64,000 nt of DNA. It comes from Utricularia gibba. Its lineage: Eukaryota; Streptophyta; Magnoliopsida; Lamiales; Lentibulariaceae. The notes below the pieces were generated by a model. The model ran no database searches, was not told the DNA's origin, and was given only the letters and a program-made list of their open reading frames with translations. The stretch spans positions 3,658,001 to 3,722,000 of the forward strand of contig CM007992.1 in the NCBI GenBank assembly GCA_002189035.1. Direction: 5' to 3'. A program made the position numbers and the translations under genes. Within the stretch, counting starts at the first letter, position 1. Every line of letters begins with the position of its first letter. This document shows positions 38,369 to 49,099 of the stretch, in pieces.

Positions 38369-40233
38369 TTATTCGAATTTGTAGAGGCAGGAACCGTCAT
38401 CGCTTCTGGCCGTGGGATCGAAATTTCCGGCTACGGGATCGGTGCAACCTTCCGGCACCGGGACGGGAGCCTGTTGGGCCGCCTTGCCTGCACCCCAACC
38501 GGCAACCACAAAATGGTGCAGATTCGTGAGTTCTCGGGAACAATTGGAAGGAAGGTAAGGTAAGGTAAGCTGCGCCTACCGTAGAAGGTTCCTCTTTCAA
38601 TGGCGTCCTTGTTGGCATCTCCGAGGGCGGCTTCGCTCAAATACTGGTCCGCGAGCTGCACCCGCTTCACATTCTCCTGCTCCTGCACCAGCATGTTGCC
38701 GTATTCCAGAAGCTTCTCCAGCGTCATCCGCGGCTGTTGAAATGTCGGCGGCCCTTCTCTCGAGTTCACGAGCTTTTTCCCGATGTTATCGATGCCGACC
38801 TCGGCGACCCATTTTCTCACCTCGTCGTCGTAGACTCTTGCTCTCAGGGCGCCGAAGAAATCTGTCGATTAACTAGGTGTTTTGATTTTCGAATGAAGTT
38901 ATGGGTGAACCAATTGGGAAGAAGGTGAGAAGGGGTTACCGATGGATTGGCCGGGGAAAGTGTCAACGAGTGTGACAATGGCGGATTCTGGAACATTGTC
39001 CGATCGAAAAATTCCTGTGCAAACCCCGATACGATCTTCTCTGGTAGGCGCCCAATAGAATTTCTCCATACGTCCGTCGCGGATGAGTGGAGCGTAGAGG
39101 GTGGAGAAATCGTTGCCGGTGACGATGATCGGAACCTTAGGATTCTCCTCCTTGTTATACATTCCGGGAGCTGCACGTTGGTCGGATTATCCGCTATATT
39201 CATCAGGGTAGCGTTCACCATCTGGTTGTTCACCGTGTACTGTGTGGTTCCGCCCATGCGCCCTGCACCGGCGTCCAGATCATTGATGAAGAGGCAACAC
39301 ATTTTCCCTTTCTTGATTATGTCCGCTGCCTCCCTGTACCTCTGTCTGATCAACTTCGCCGGTTCGCCAGCGTTACCGCTCTCCAGTTCTCCGGCGCTCA
39401 TCATGATTGGGCTACAAGTTCCAGTTCAGTATATCACAGCAAACTCAGTTCCCTGAATTCATTCCCAGAATTTGAATCAGAGCAAGAGGAGTAGCTGAGG
39501 GTAGCATACTCACTTAATTCCCATCTTTGCAAAAACAAGCTCACACTGGAATGATTTCCCCTGTCCTTTCCCTCCCCAGATACCCAAAATGAGAGGAACC
39601 TGTGATCAAGAAACCAACTTGACAGTATCAGAGAAACTTTGATCCGTCACTCACTCACCATGACTGTAACAAAGGAACCTTGATATTGGCAAGGTCATGT
39701 AGTTCTTGGAAAGATGAACAACGAGTTTGTCCATGAAGGCAGGGGCTATATAATAACCGCCCATTATGTTTTCCATCTGATACGTGCGCAAGCCTTGGCT
39801 GATGTACTCATACGAGCTGAGAATGGCGTCGTGGGTTCCCATTCCAGTTGGGCCTTGGAAGATCGAATCCACCATCCCATATCCTCTACCAATATCCTGC
39901 TGATCATCAGAGATGTCGGTTACCAGCCCCTTCCATCTGTCCGTCTCCGTCTGCTTATCCTCATCGCCATCGGGAACCGCCTCCGCCACCACCCTTAAAC
40001 CGCCGGCGGAGCCTTTGGGCGCGTGCACGAACCTTAAGCTCCCCAAACCGCCACCCAACAAGGATGATTGAGCGCGCAAGGCTACCAAACCCGATCCCCT
40101 TTGCTTCAACTACAACAAAATGGAACTTAGCCATGTTGTCTAGTTACTATTCTGTATAAGCAAAAGGGTGAAAAGACTGGAGCTTTACAGGCACTCCGTT
40201 GACAACTCCGATGGCTGAGACGGCGTTTGACAT
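38369..40233 (-). CDS. RCA: Rubisco activase, alpha-type, with two apparent frame breaks
   Basis: Six exons: 40189-40233, 39679-40109, 39514-39599, 38940-39411, 38580-38861 and 38369-38487. The protein begins [13 protein letters not shown] with a plastid transit peptide. It continues through [20 protein letters not shown], the AAA+ Walker A GGKGQGKS, Walker [31 protein letters not shown] and [14 protein letters not shown]. The end, [13 protein letters not shown]...[10 protein letters not shown], contains the Cys pair of the redox-regulated alpha isoform. RCA removes inhibitory sugar phosphates from Rubisco in the stroma. Exon 2 is 431 nt and exon 4 is 472 nt where frame requires one base more each, near 39688 (expected P-N-I-K) and 39164 (expected L-P-G-M-Y). 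Everything else is intact, so either the consensus has dropped bases or the gene is freshly inactivated. About 478 aa if intact. Confidence 0.88.
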
Positions 40234-41046
40234 TGTCTCTGGAATGGAGTGATCCGATCGAGTCGGAAGATGAAGTTACACGAAGGCGGGCCTGAGACAA
40301 GGTCACATATGTACGAAATGCAGTGCGTCCACACAACTCGGATTGGAGACAGATATTACACTGCACACCTTTTCATTGTATGGATCGAATTGGTGCTTAT
40401 TGGATTAAGGGTTTGTCGGTGATATAAATTGTCGGATTGGATCCGATGGGTCTGGCGATGACCCAAACCCGACCCATTTGAGGAGCCCTTGTAGCATGTA
40501 AAAATAGGTTAAATTCATTATTCGATTTAATCATGATTAATAAAAATTCATATGCAAACTGTTTCCTCGAGATTTGGGCTTATGGTGGGCCATGCTTGTG
40601 GGAAGGGCTGGGGCCCAAATGGATGCATTCACTTGGGCCCATGTAGCCTGGTAGATATGGTCATCATGTCGTGATAATTCGTGTGTAGGGAGGGGGCTGG
40701 TTCGCGGAATTTCAAAGCTTTTCCCACTTTGGAGATGACATCGACGAGATTGGGAGGCGTTAAACTACAAATTTTCATGTTTTGACAGCAGCCCATGTCA
40801 AATTTTTATCGAAGGTGGTTCCTTTTTTTACCAAGGCAGACTTTAGTTTATTGTGAACTGGAAAGGTTACAGCTGTTTCCAAGAAGACCCCTGAAGGCGC
40901 CAGTTCAGCGTGGTTATTCTCTTGATTTGGTCTTCTGCGGGTTTAAGGTGAAAATTCTTCAGGAGAGGTTTTGAGAACCGCCCTGATCTTTCAGCCGAAG
41001 GAATTTTCAGCGAGCTTCTTGAATTGCTGCGGTTCTTCGAATTACG
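40234..41046. other. Divergent promoter region, RCA and IPUT1
   Basis: About 800 bp hold both promoters and 5' leaders. No frame, repeat or RNA gene stands out. Confidence 0.6.
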
Positions 41047-43536
41047 ATGATGAGATTGTGGGGGTTGGCGCTTATGCTGTACTTGTTTTGGGGTTGCATG
41101 GTTTCACCGTGTAGAGCTTCAGATGTGCCTGTGGGTTTTCAGCGTTCGGAGGAAGCCTATGTTACTCTTTTATACGGTGATGAATTCCTTCTCGGAGTAC
41201 GGGTTCTTGGGAAGTCAATTCGGGATTCAGGCTCCAAAAAAGATATGGTTGCTCTGGTTTCTGATGGAGTTTCTGATTATGGTAACATGTTGCTTCAGGT
41301 ACTCTTCTGAAAAGATTACTTTTGTTTTGTTGATATGAAGCATGTTCTCATTTGCTTATTCATCATCACGAGGCTGATGGCTGGATTGTGAAGACGATTA
41401 GCTTACTGGAGAATCCCAATGAAGTCCACCCAAAGAGGTTTTGGGGTGTGTACACGAAGCTTAAGATATTCAATATGACGAACTATAGAAAAGGTGATTT
41501 TTGAATGTTTCTGTCAATCCATGGAAATCAGGATAGAGTATGAGCTTTAACGCACTCTTCAGTTACATTTATCCCCGTAAAAGTTAGTTTTTTGGCATGT
41601 TTTGCGCTTTCATTTCTAAATTTTCTGACAGTGGTCTTTCTTGATGCTGATACAATTGTTCTGAAGAACATCGATGATCTTTTTAAATGTCATAAGTTCT
41701 GTGCTACCTTGAGGCACTCTGAAAGACTGAATTCTGGAGTCATGGTTGTTGAACCATCGGAAAAGGTTTTCATGGACATGATGGCCAAAGTTAGGACTCT
41801 GTATTCTTATACAGGAGGTACAGCTCTCTATTAGCTTGATGAGTAGTGTAGCTTTAGATTTAACTGGATGTTATATTGGTGGAAAATCAACTTTTGTGTG
41901 GTGTGCTTGCCTAATTTGTATTCAGATATCTCTGAATTTTAACAGGGGATCAAGGATTTCTAAATTCATATTTTCCCGACTTTGCAAATGCACTTATTTT
42001 CGATCCACATGCAACGTGGGATGAATTGAATTCTAGACCCATACCTGAAATGGAGAGACTATCTACACTGTATAATGCAGATGTTGGACTTTACATGCTT
42101 GCTAATAAGGTATGCCACGCTTCAATAAGATTTGTTTGTGTAAATGGTAAAATTAGTTGGAGTCTGATGTCTCAACTATTGCTTGCTGCTTTCTTTTCCA
42201 GTGGATGGTTAAGGAGGATGAATTGCGTGTTATTCATTATACACTTGGTCCTCTTAAGCCTTGGGATTGGTGGACAAACTGGCTTATTAAACCCGCAGAT
42301 GCCTGGCAGGTAACTTTTCATCAAGGAAAGCTTGAATTTTCGGAAGTTGCACGCTTATGTTTAATTTTTGCGATGCTTCAGAACATTAGGGTAAAGCTTG
42401 AAGCAACCCTTCCGGGAACTGCAGGGGGTCAAACTCCTCAAGTTAAAATCATTGTCACCATTCTTTTTGTAATTCCCCTCATCCTGTTAGTTTTCTGCTA
42501 CCACCGCTCACACCTGCAGGTTAGTACTTTTGGCATTAGGTTTGATCAAAATGTTCTAGGCATCATGTTTATTGCTGTTCCCCATCTGCTCCTATTTCCA
42601 TCAGCTTCGAGCGCTGTTGGATCATACCAGGCACCTGTACTATAAGCTAACAAGTGGTAGTGGGCGGGCTTACTCTTCCGCTAACGGCTCCAATCGACTA
42701 GTATGCAGCGTGTGCTACTTTTACAGTAGAAATGCTTTATTTTCTCAATTTTCATCTTGTTTCTGTGGTCCCTTATCTACGTCTCTGTGTCATAATGCAG
42801 CTTTCAGATGGAGCTCAGAGCAAGGTCCCTGCTTTTCTTGGGCAGTCTCAGTGGTTGTTTCTTTTGTGGCTGCTTTGGTGTCCATTGCACTGTCTTTTAT
42901 GATCATTCCTAGCCAAGTTATGCCATGGACTGGTTTTCTCCTCCTGTATGAATGGACATCCGTAATGTTCTTCCTTCTCTTCGGAACTTACCTGCACGCC
43001 ATCCGGAAGTGGGGGAGGCATGTCGCCGACAAGTCTACATCTGTTGCTTCACGAACTGTCTCTTCAGATCATGATTCTGGGAAAGGTATATGCACCTCTA
43101 CCAAGTGTACTACAATCTCCTTCACTGTATTCTCTCTGATTCATGGCATATTTCATCCCTTCAGGTCCACGTCAAATTTCGTCTTGTGATTCAGCTGCAT
43201 GCTATTATGGGGTAGGGATAGCATCTCTCGCCCTTGCAGTACCTCTTCTGCCTTCCATCCTGGACTCGACGCCATATTCTTAAGGTAGTCTTCTACTTGC
43301 TACCATCCACTTGAATGCTCAAATATCTGCTCCGGATCCAAGAATACTGCTGCTTCCAGATTCTCAATCCTCTGTAACTCGTGCTTATCTGGTTTAACAG
43401 GCTAGGTGTGATGGTAGCAGGAGGCGTTGTCTTTGCCTCATTCTTGACCTACGCATCGGAGACCCTTTCCATACGAGCATTTTGTAGGGGTTATGAAGAC
43501 AGGGACACTCAACGGGTCCGGCATTTCTTGTGCTAG
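41047..43536 (+). CDS. IPUT1: Inositol phosphorylceramide glucuronosyltransferase (GT8, IPUT1/PGSIP6-like), two apparent frame breaks
   Basis: Ten exons: 41047-41298, 41373-41493, 41632-41817, 41946-42109, 42202-42309, 42382-42519, 42605-42700, 42801-43085, 43165-43284 and 43401-43536. The signal-anchor start MMRLWGLALMLYLFWG leads into the GT8 domain: EEAYVTLLYGDEFLLGVRVLG, FLDADTIVLKNIDDLFKC (DxD), HSERLNSGVMVVEPS, GGDQGFLN, and HYTLGPLKPWDWWTNWL. After it come several C-terminal membrane spans (VKIIVTILFVIPLILLVF, VVVSFVAALVSIALSFMI, MVAGGVVFASFLTY). IPUT1 adds glucuronic acid to inositol phosphorylceramide in the Golgi, the first step to GIPC sphingolipids. Exons 8 (285 nt) and 9 (120 nt) are each one base short, at the G runs 42840-42842 and 43262-43263; adding one G to each restores the expected membrane segments and the family C terminus. 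Confidence 0.87.
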
Positions 43537-43961
43537 TCATTACATGCTGTAGCCCTCCAAGCCTTCTCAGCATGTGCAGGAAAATGGGAAGCGCGAAGGG
43601 CAACCGGGTGGTAGCTGCAGCAATTCGATATCAGACTGCTTGTACTCTCCCCCAAGACACTACTGTCATGGTGGAGAAGAGACATCAGTGCAAAAAAACA
43701 GTGATTGGTGGTGGGGTTTAGTTCAGGATAAGATCAAGAGTGATTTCGTTCTCTAGTTTGGCTTGTGGCGACCAAATGATGAACCCCACTTGCGACGCTT
43801 TTTCTTTTTGTCTCCGGCGATGACTGATTGATGATCAACACTGAAAGTGGAGCCGAGCAGGGAAAGGCATTGCCTGTGCATGAAGAGAACAGGACACGTA
43901 AGCGCCACATTAAATGAATAAAAAATAATTATGTTTTGGTCGTAGGAACGTGGCGGGGTAT

Positions 43962-44012
43962 CACGTGGTCATATTCCGTGACAAGCGGCGTACTGGGCCC
44001 ATGTGCCACGTG
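43962..44012 (+). promoter_or_regulatory. Paired G-boxes upstream of PEPC kinase
   Basis: CACGTG occurs at 43962-43967 (followed by GTC) and at 44007-44012 (followed by GG), 45 bp apart start to start and 50-100 bp upstream of the TATA box. G-boxes bind bZIP and bHLH (including PIF-type) factors, which fits the light and circadian control known for PEPC kinase transcripts. Confidence 0.65.
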
Positions 44013-44065
44013 GGAGCAACAGGAATATTCCTTTGTAGATGCTTGCTCCTCTAACGCTCTCTTTC

Positions 44066-44075
44066 TATAAAAAGG
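44066..44075 (+). promoter_or_regulatory. TATA box of PEPC kinase
   Basis: TATAAAAAGG lies 64 bp upstream of the start codon used here, implying a leader of about 30 nt. Confidence 0.75.
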
Positions 44076-44129
44076 GGTTTAAGCTTCAGACTCGGGCATA
44101 TCAACAAACATTTGACGGGCAAAAATTAA

Positions 44130-45045
44130 ATGCGCGATTGCGGAACCCTCGAGCAGAGCTACAAATTGTGCGAAGAGCTGGGACGCGGCCGCTTCGGGGT
44201 CGTCTACCGCTGTTACTCCTCCGCGGCTGAGGAATTCTTCGCCTGTAAGTCTATTCACAAGCCTTCGCTTTCGTTAGATCCGATAGATCGTCGTTGCATC
44301 GACATAGAGCCCAAGATCTTGAGTTTGCTGTCTGGTTGCCCCAATGTTCTGAACCTCCACGCTGTCTACGAGGATGATGAGTATCTCCACTTAGTCACCG
44401 ATCTCTGCGAAGGCGGCGATTTGTACGACCGTCTCTCCTGCGGCGAGCGCTTCTCCGAGGGCGAAGCCGCCGCTGTTCTGAAGCAATTGATGGTCGCAAT
44501 TACTTGTTGCCACCGCCTAGGAGTCGCGCACTGCGATATCAAACCGGATAACATCCTATTTGATTGCAGTGGACGGGTGAAATTGGCTGATTTCGGATCC
44601 GCGCGTCTGTTCGGTGTTTCGGAGATGACTGGGATAGTAGGAACGCCGTACTACGTAGCTCCGGAGGTGCTGAGGGGGTTCGCTTACACAGAGAAAGTTG
44701 ATGTTTGGAGCGCGGGCGTAATTTTGTACATAATGCTCGCCGGCGTTGCTCCGTTCTACGGTGAGGGGCCGGCGGAGATATTCCAGGCTGTTCTCCGTGG
44801 GAATTTGAGATTTCCGCCAAGTATTTTCCGATCTGTGTCACCGGAAGCTAAGGATCTGTTGAGAAAAATGATCTGTAAAGATGTGTCCCGCAGACTCTCC
44901 GCAGAGCAAGTTCTTTGTGAGTGCTCCTTTCTTCAATTCTCTTCCATCATCCGTCTGTCTGTTCTCCCACACTCAGTTCTCAAAATATGAACCTCCTCCA
45001 CTCTCAGCGCATCCATGGCTGACGTCAATGGCCCAAGTCACATAA
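44130..45045 (+). CDS. PPCK: Phosphoenolpyruvate carboxylase kinase (2 exons, 274 aa)
   Basis: Exons 44130-44916 and 45008-45045 give 274 residues, the usual minimal size of PEPC kinases, which are little more than a kinase domain. It begins LEQSYKLCEELGRGRFGVV (glycine loop), then FACKSI (ATP lysine), ADFGSARLFG (DFG), GTPYYVAPEVL (activation segment) and WSAGVILYIMLAGVAPF. The tiny last exon encodes HPWLTSMAQVT after a junction at the usual place. The enzyme phosphorylates an N-terminal serine of PEPC to relieve malate inhibition and is controlled mainly by its own synthesis. An oddity is that the catalytic loop reads HCDIKPDN, so the Arg of HRD is Cys (non-RD). A CDPK-related kinase is the only serious alternative, but length and lack of EF hands favour PPCK. 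Confidence 0.87.
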
Positions 45046-45889
45046 AACAGACAGCAAGCGGATGTGATCCGGAAAGATATGCCACATGTGGAGCACAACA
45101 GACCACCTCTCAGATAGCCACCGGGAGGAAGACAGAGCCAAATCCAAATCTCCGAGCCGTTGGATCTACTTTCGGGTGTGCGGACGAGATCACGTTTACT
45201 TCCGAAGTGAAGATTTTGCTGCGTGAGTGTGTTTTGTGTGAATGTGCCATGGGGCTGTGCGTGTTTCTGAATATTTCGTTTGTGATTTTGTTTAGGCGGA
45301 GTGAGAATCCATTTACACTTTTACAATAACTAAACTCCACATTTATTGCTTCTTGCGAGATGTTAAATTGGGGAGGGGTGGGGGCCACCAGAGCCGTACT
45401 TCCGATGCTTCTAGAATCAGGCGTGCAAACTGACGGCTGCTTGGTCAAAAACCTGGACCTTTTTGTTTTGCGTTCTTCCACGTGACCCACATGTGTTACT
45501 GATGATTTATGTGCTTTTTGGATATTATTTTTCAAAACACGTAGCGTAAATAATAAAATGGTGGCTTTGAAAATCTGATATCACAAAAGTGGACCAATCC
45601 ATATGATATTCTCTATCTTATTCATGGTGTGGTTGCATTTCCGAAGTTCTGCCATGGAGGGCATTCTATCTATTCAGTTGTAGCAGACAGGAGCAGGGGA
45701 GGAGTTCCTTCTGGCTGTAAGGCCTCAAAGAGAGGAGAAGAATGAACAAATAAGCAGCATTAAAGAGTGGGGATGAATGAACCGCTGATTCCCCATTGAC
45801 TCCTGCACATGCACAGAGTAAACGTCTGCAATACTAAGTACAAGTTTTTTATCCAACAATCAGAGATTGCAGAAAAAGATTCCTTGGAA
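45046..45889. other. Convergent 3' flanks
   Basis: The region between PEPC kinase (+) and the unknown protein gene (-). A plus frame at 45015-45329 is the spliced tail of PEPC kinase read out of frame. Nothing else is supported. Confidence 0.55.
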
Positions 45890-47541
45890 TTAACCAAGCC
45901 ACTGTTCACATTTCCTTTCGCCACCTCCTCCAACAGAGTGCCTAATGCTTATTTTCTCAGTTGAGTATTTTTGCTGGAGCCACTCGAAAGCATTAACATC
46001 AAGCTTCCCGGATACAGATTTCCCCTGCTTTCTCCAAGTCTGTTGTTCACGGATAGAGCACCAGAGTTTCTCTATAGCATCCCTCTGCCTGGAGGTGAAT
46101 CTTGAAATGTTGTCGAACGCGTGCTTTGATAGAATGTCAATTGCTGTTTGACACCTGCAAATTACATGGCCTATGTAAAAATTGATTGTTGGAGGACTAG
46201 AGGAAGAAACACTGAACTAACCATGGGATTTTGTATCTCTTTGCAGCTATCTCCAAGCAGCAGAGCAAGGCCTCTCTCTGCAGCTTTAGATATATTTTAT
46301 TGTCTTCTTGGTTCTCTAACCTATTCCTGGGTGGCGTTTCCCCGTTTCCATTTGGTTCTTTGCCCCTCAGTGGCTTTGATATCAGGGCATCAAGCCCAAA
46401 GGGGTCAGCCTCTTCAGCATCGCCATCATTTTGAAAGGGTGGGGGTGAAGGTTCTGCTTTCATCAGCTCGTCGCTTGTTGACTCATGTGTAAGTGCAGCT
46501 GATTCTTCCCTATCTTCATCTTCACTAGCAGCTGGAAGAGCAGATATGGCTTCTTTTATTCTCCCAGTTGCCTTTGAAAACTGAACGATAATGAAAGAAA
46601 GTCGAAGTGCTCAGCAACTTAAGTAACCAAAATGGTAAAAAAAAAACCAGAAGCAAACATCAACTCGCTTAATCTTAAAAAAAGAAAAAGAAAAGGCAAG
46701 CCCATCTACAAAATCGTACCACAAAGCTGTCGTCTGTGAAAAGATCATTCGCAAGTACAGCCCTAATTGTCCAGGTTTTCAGCAACGTCTGCTGCTTTTT
46801 GCTAAACACCTGAGCGAGAAACAAATGAATGAAGCAAAAACGAAGATCCTCATGGAGATTTATATGAAAGCTGAAACCTGAATCTCACTTCAATCAAATC
46901 TTGAGTAGCAGAAAACAGTGCATGATAATCTCGACGTAGAGAGGGCTCATTGCAACGCGTCAAAGGCATCATCGCAGCCTCAAGCAATGAAAAGAAATAG
47001 CTGCTTGTTGCTTCCTTGACGCCACCAGCTTCTATTAGCTGTATTGCCAACTTTGAGGCTTTACCAAATTTTGATGGATTCTTCATATGCGATGTAAGCT
47101 TCTGCATAGCCTCAATGACTTGCTTTTCGGAGGCATCAGTTGTTGTTTTAAACCTCAGTCGTTTCTCAGGAGGAGCTGCAACTGTGGAAAAAATGCATTT
47201 ATCTCTTTCCTGTGATCTAGAGCGTAGGTAGAAAATCAAATCTTTACATGACAATTCGATTCTAGAAATGAGGCATGCTAGTAGCCTATACCTTCAGGCT
47301 GCGACTCTGCCGGTGTCTTCGGACGTTTGAGAGCACTCTTTAAAACAGTCGGCGGAGGAGGAAGAGAAGTCATAGAATCCACCTGTATCTTGGAACTTTT
47401 GAGAGCACTCTTTAGAGGGATCGCAGGAAGCTCATGCTTCGACGACAGCTCTGGACCGCTCTTATCTGTTGAATCCTCCACAGTCCTCAAGGATCGCTCC
47501 GAAACCGGGGGAGGCAAATCCTTGAAAAGGTCATCCGCCAT
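45890..47541 (-). CDS. Conserved plant protein of unknown function (5 exons)
   Basis: Five exons run in frame from MADDLFKDLPPPVSERSLRT (start 47539-47541) to ERKCEQWLG (stop 45890-45892). The N terminus is Pro/Ser/Lys-rich with two related stretches (IPLKSALKSSK and TVLKSALKRPK). A helical core begins KRLRFKTTTDASEKQVIEAM and continues ASKLAIQLIEAGGVKEATSSY. After an acidic linker (ASEDEDREESA) and a DPFGLDALI stretch comes a second helical part, with KLQREALLCCLEIAAKRYKIPW and AIDILSKHAFDNISRFTSRQ. I do not recognise a named domain. The intact spliced frame and these ordered blocks support a real gene, perhaps nuclear from its basic patches, which is only inference. An in-frame upstream ATG at 47622 is possible, but MADDLF fits better as a start. 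Confidence 0.8.
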
Positions 47542-48149
47542 CACTGCCAATCCGTCAAGACTCCCGCGGCGTCGCCGATAGCCTCCAATCCCCGGATAAA
47601 GCCACAGCCAAATTGTCCCCAAATGAGGCTATCTAGGGATTAGAAAGTTTCCAAATATGACTATTTACCGTTCTGCCCTCCAAACAGCAAATATAAATGG
47701 CCTAGAATTTAAAAATTGTATAATCATTTGAATTTTTACAAAAATATTTTAAAAACAATTCTATTATCATATAAAACATATGATTAATTTAATATTTATT
47801 TTATTTTTAAAATAATATAAATACTCAATTTATATTTTATTGGAAATGTACTACCTTTTAAAATTAATATTCAAAAAAATATTAATTGGGTCATTTACTT
47901 CCATGGACACGAAATGAATGTTTAAGACACGGCACTGCACTTTTGTTTTTTAATTAGTTTCCTGCAGTCTCAGTTGTTTGACTTCTGGGATGTGGTTGTC
48001 TTTTTCCTCCATGAAGAGGATGGATATGGAGGAACAGTATATTTTCTCCGCATGATCACGAAACCAAACCGACCTCGGTGAGCATGCCTGCGCTGTGAAC
48101 AGTGAGACCAGAGCTCTTTCCCTGTCTTTGTTCCGTTCCGGCGAGAAAT
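47542..48149. other. Divergent promoter region
   Basis: An AT-rich spacer (about 47690-47900) between the unknown gene (-) and the AHL gene (+). It holds both promoters and no other visible feature. Confidence 0.55.
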
Positions 48150-49099
48150 ATGTCGAACAGGTGGTGGACGACCGGCGTTGACTTTTCTTCTTCTTCTTCT
48201 TCGTCGTCGTCGGTGAAACCTGATCTCGGCATATCCATGAGCAGAGCTCTGGGGATTGGGAATCTTCCCTTCTCGTCGGCCATCGTCACCAACCCAGATC
48301 TGACAATCTCCATGAACGGTGAACCGATTCAGGAAGTGGAGACGGAGGATGAGGGCGGAGGCAACAGCGAGGAGCCAAGAGAGGGAGCTGTTGAGTTCCC
48401 CACGCGCCGCGCTAGAGGGCGGCCGCCGGGATCTAAGAACAAACCGAAACCGCCGATATTCATTACGAGAGACAGCCCCAACGCCTTCTGCAGCCATGTT
48501 TTGGAGGTAGCCACAGGGACAGACATCGCTGAGTCAATCGCTCAGTTTGCCAGAAGAAGACAAAAGGGTGTCTGCGTTCTCAGCGCCAATGGAACAGTCG
48601 CCAACGTTTCAATCCGCCAGCCTTCGTCTCCCGGCGCCGTCCTCGCTTTGCCTGGCCGTTATGAGATCCTTTCACTCTCCGGATCCTTCCTCCCCGTGCC
48701 TGCTCCAGGTTCTACCTTTTCTCGGCTTACGCGTATAAAATCCCAAGGTGGTACCTCTTAACATGGCCTCCTCTTCCGTGTCTCTTTATAACAGGTGGCT
48801 CTTCCGGTCTGACGGTGTACCTCGCCGCCGGGCAGGGCCAGGTGGTGGGCGGCAGCGTTGTTGGTTCACTGGTAGCCGTCGGGACAGTCATGGTGATCGC
48901 TTCCACCTTCGCCAACGCTACCTACGACCGTCTTCCCATAGAGGAGGAAGGGGGTGTCGGTGTCGAGGTGGAGACGGTCACCGGCGCCGGGAATCCACCC
49001 CATTTTGAAGCTTACAGTATGCAGAATCTGATGAACAATGGAGGCCCAGCAACCAACGAATCCATCCCTTGGTACCAACACACTCGCCACCATTTTTAG
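48150..49099 (+). CDS. AT-hook motif nuclear-localized protein, AHL with type-I hook (2 exons, 287 aa)
   Basis: Exons 48150-48708 and 48795-49099 join in frame as 287 residues. A run of nine Ser near residue 13-21 comes from a TTC/TCG repeat. The AT hook [14 protein letters not shown] (about 88-101) is type I. The PPC/DUF296 domain follows: [60 protein letters not shown], then [20 protein letters not shown] and a [15 protein letters not shown] end. AHL proteins bind AT-rich DNA in the minor groove and assemble as PPC trimers, regulating growth and hypocotyl elongation. Unusually for a type-I AHL, an 86-bp intron interrupts the PPC domain between LPVPAPG and GSSGLTVY. Reading through it would stop at 48761, so splicing is required. 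Confidence 0.9.

Larger units (their letters stand above)
43537..44129. other. IPUT1 3' flank and PEPC kinase promoter
   Basis: Up to about 43900 is IPUT1 3' sequence. 43920-44129 is the PEPC kinase promoter with two CACGTG boxes and a TATA box, listed separately. Confidence 0.65.

Noticed and set aside
38344-38380. The whole RCA locus as an old pseudogene
   Set aside because: Exons, splice sites, Walker motifs and the C-terminal Cys pair are intact; only two single-base deficits exist, matching an assembly-error pattern seen in other genes.
42026-42645. Alternative IPUT1 frames of 95-162 codons
   Set aside because: They read through introns; the spliced exons give the conserved GT8 protein.
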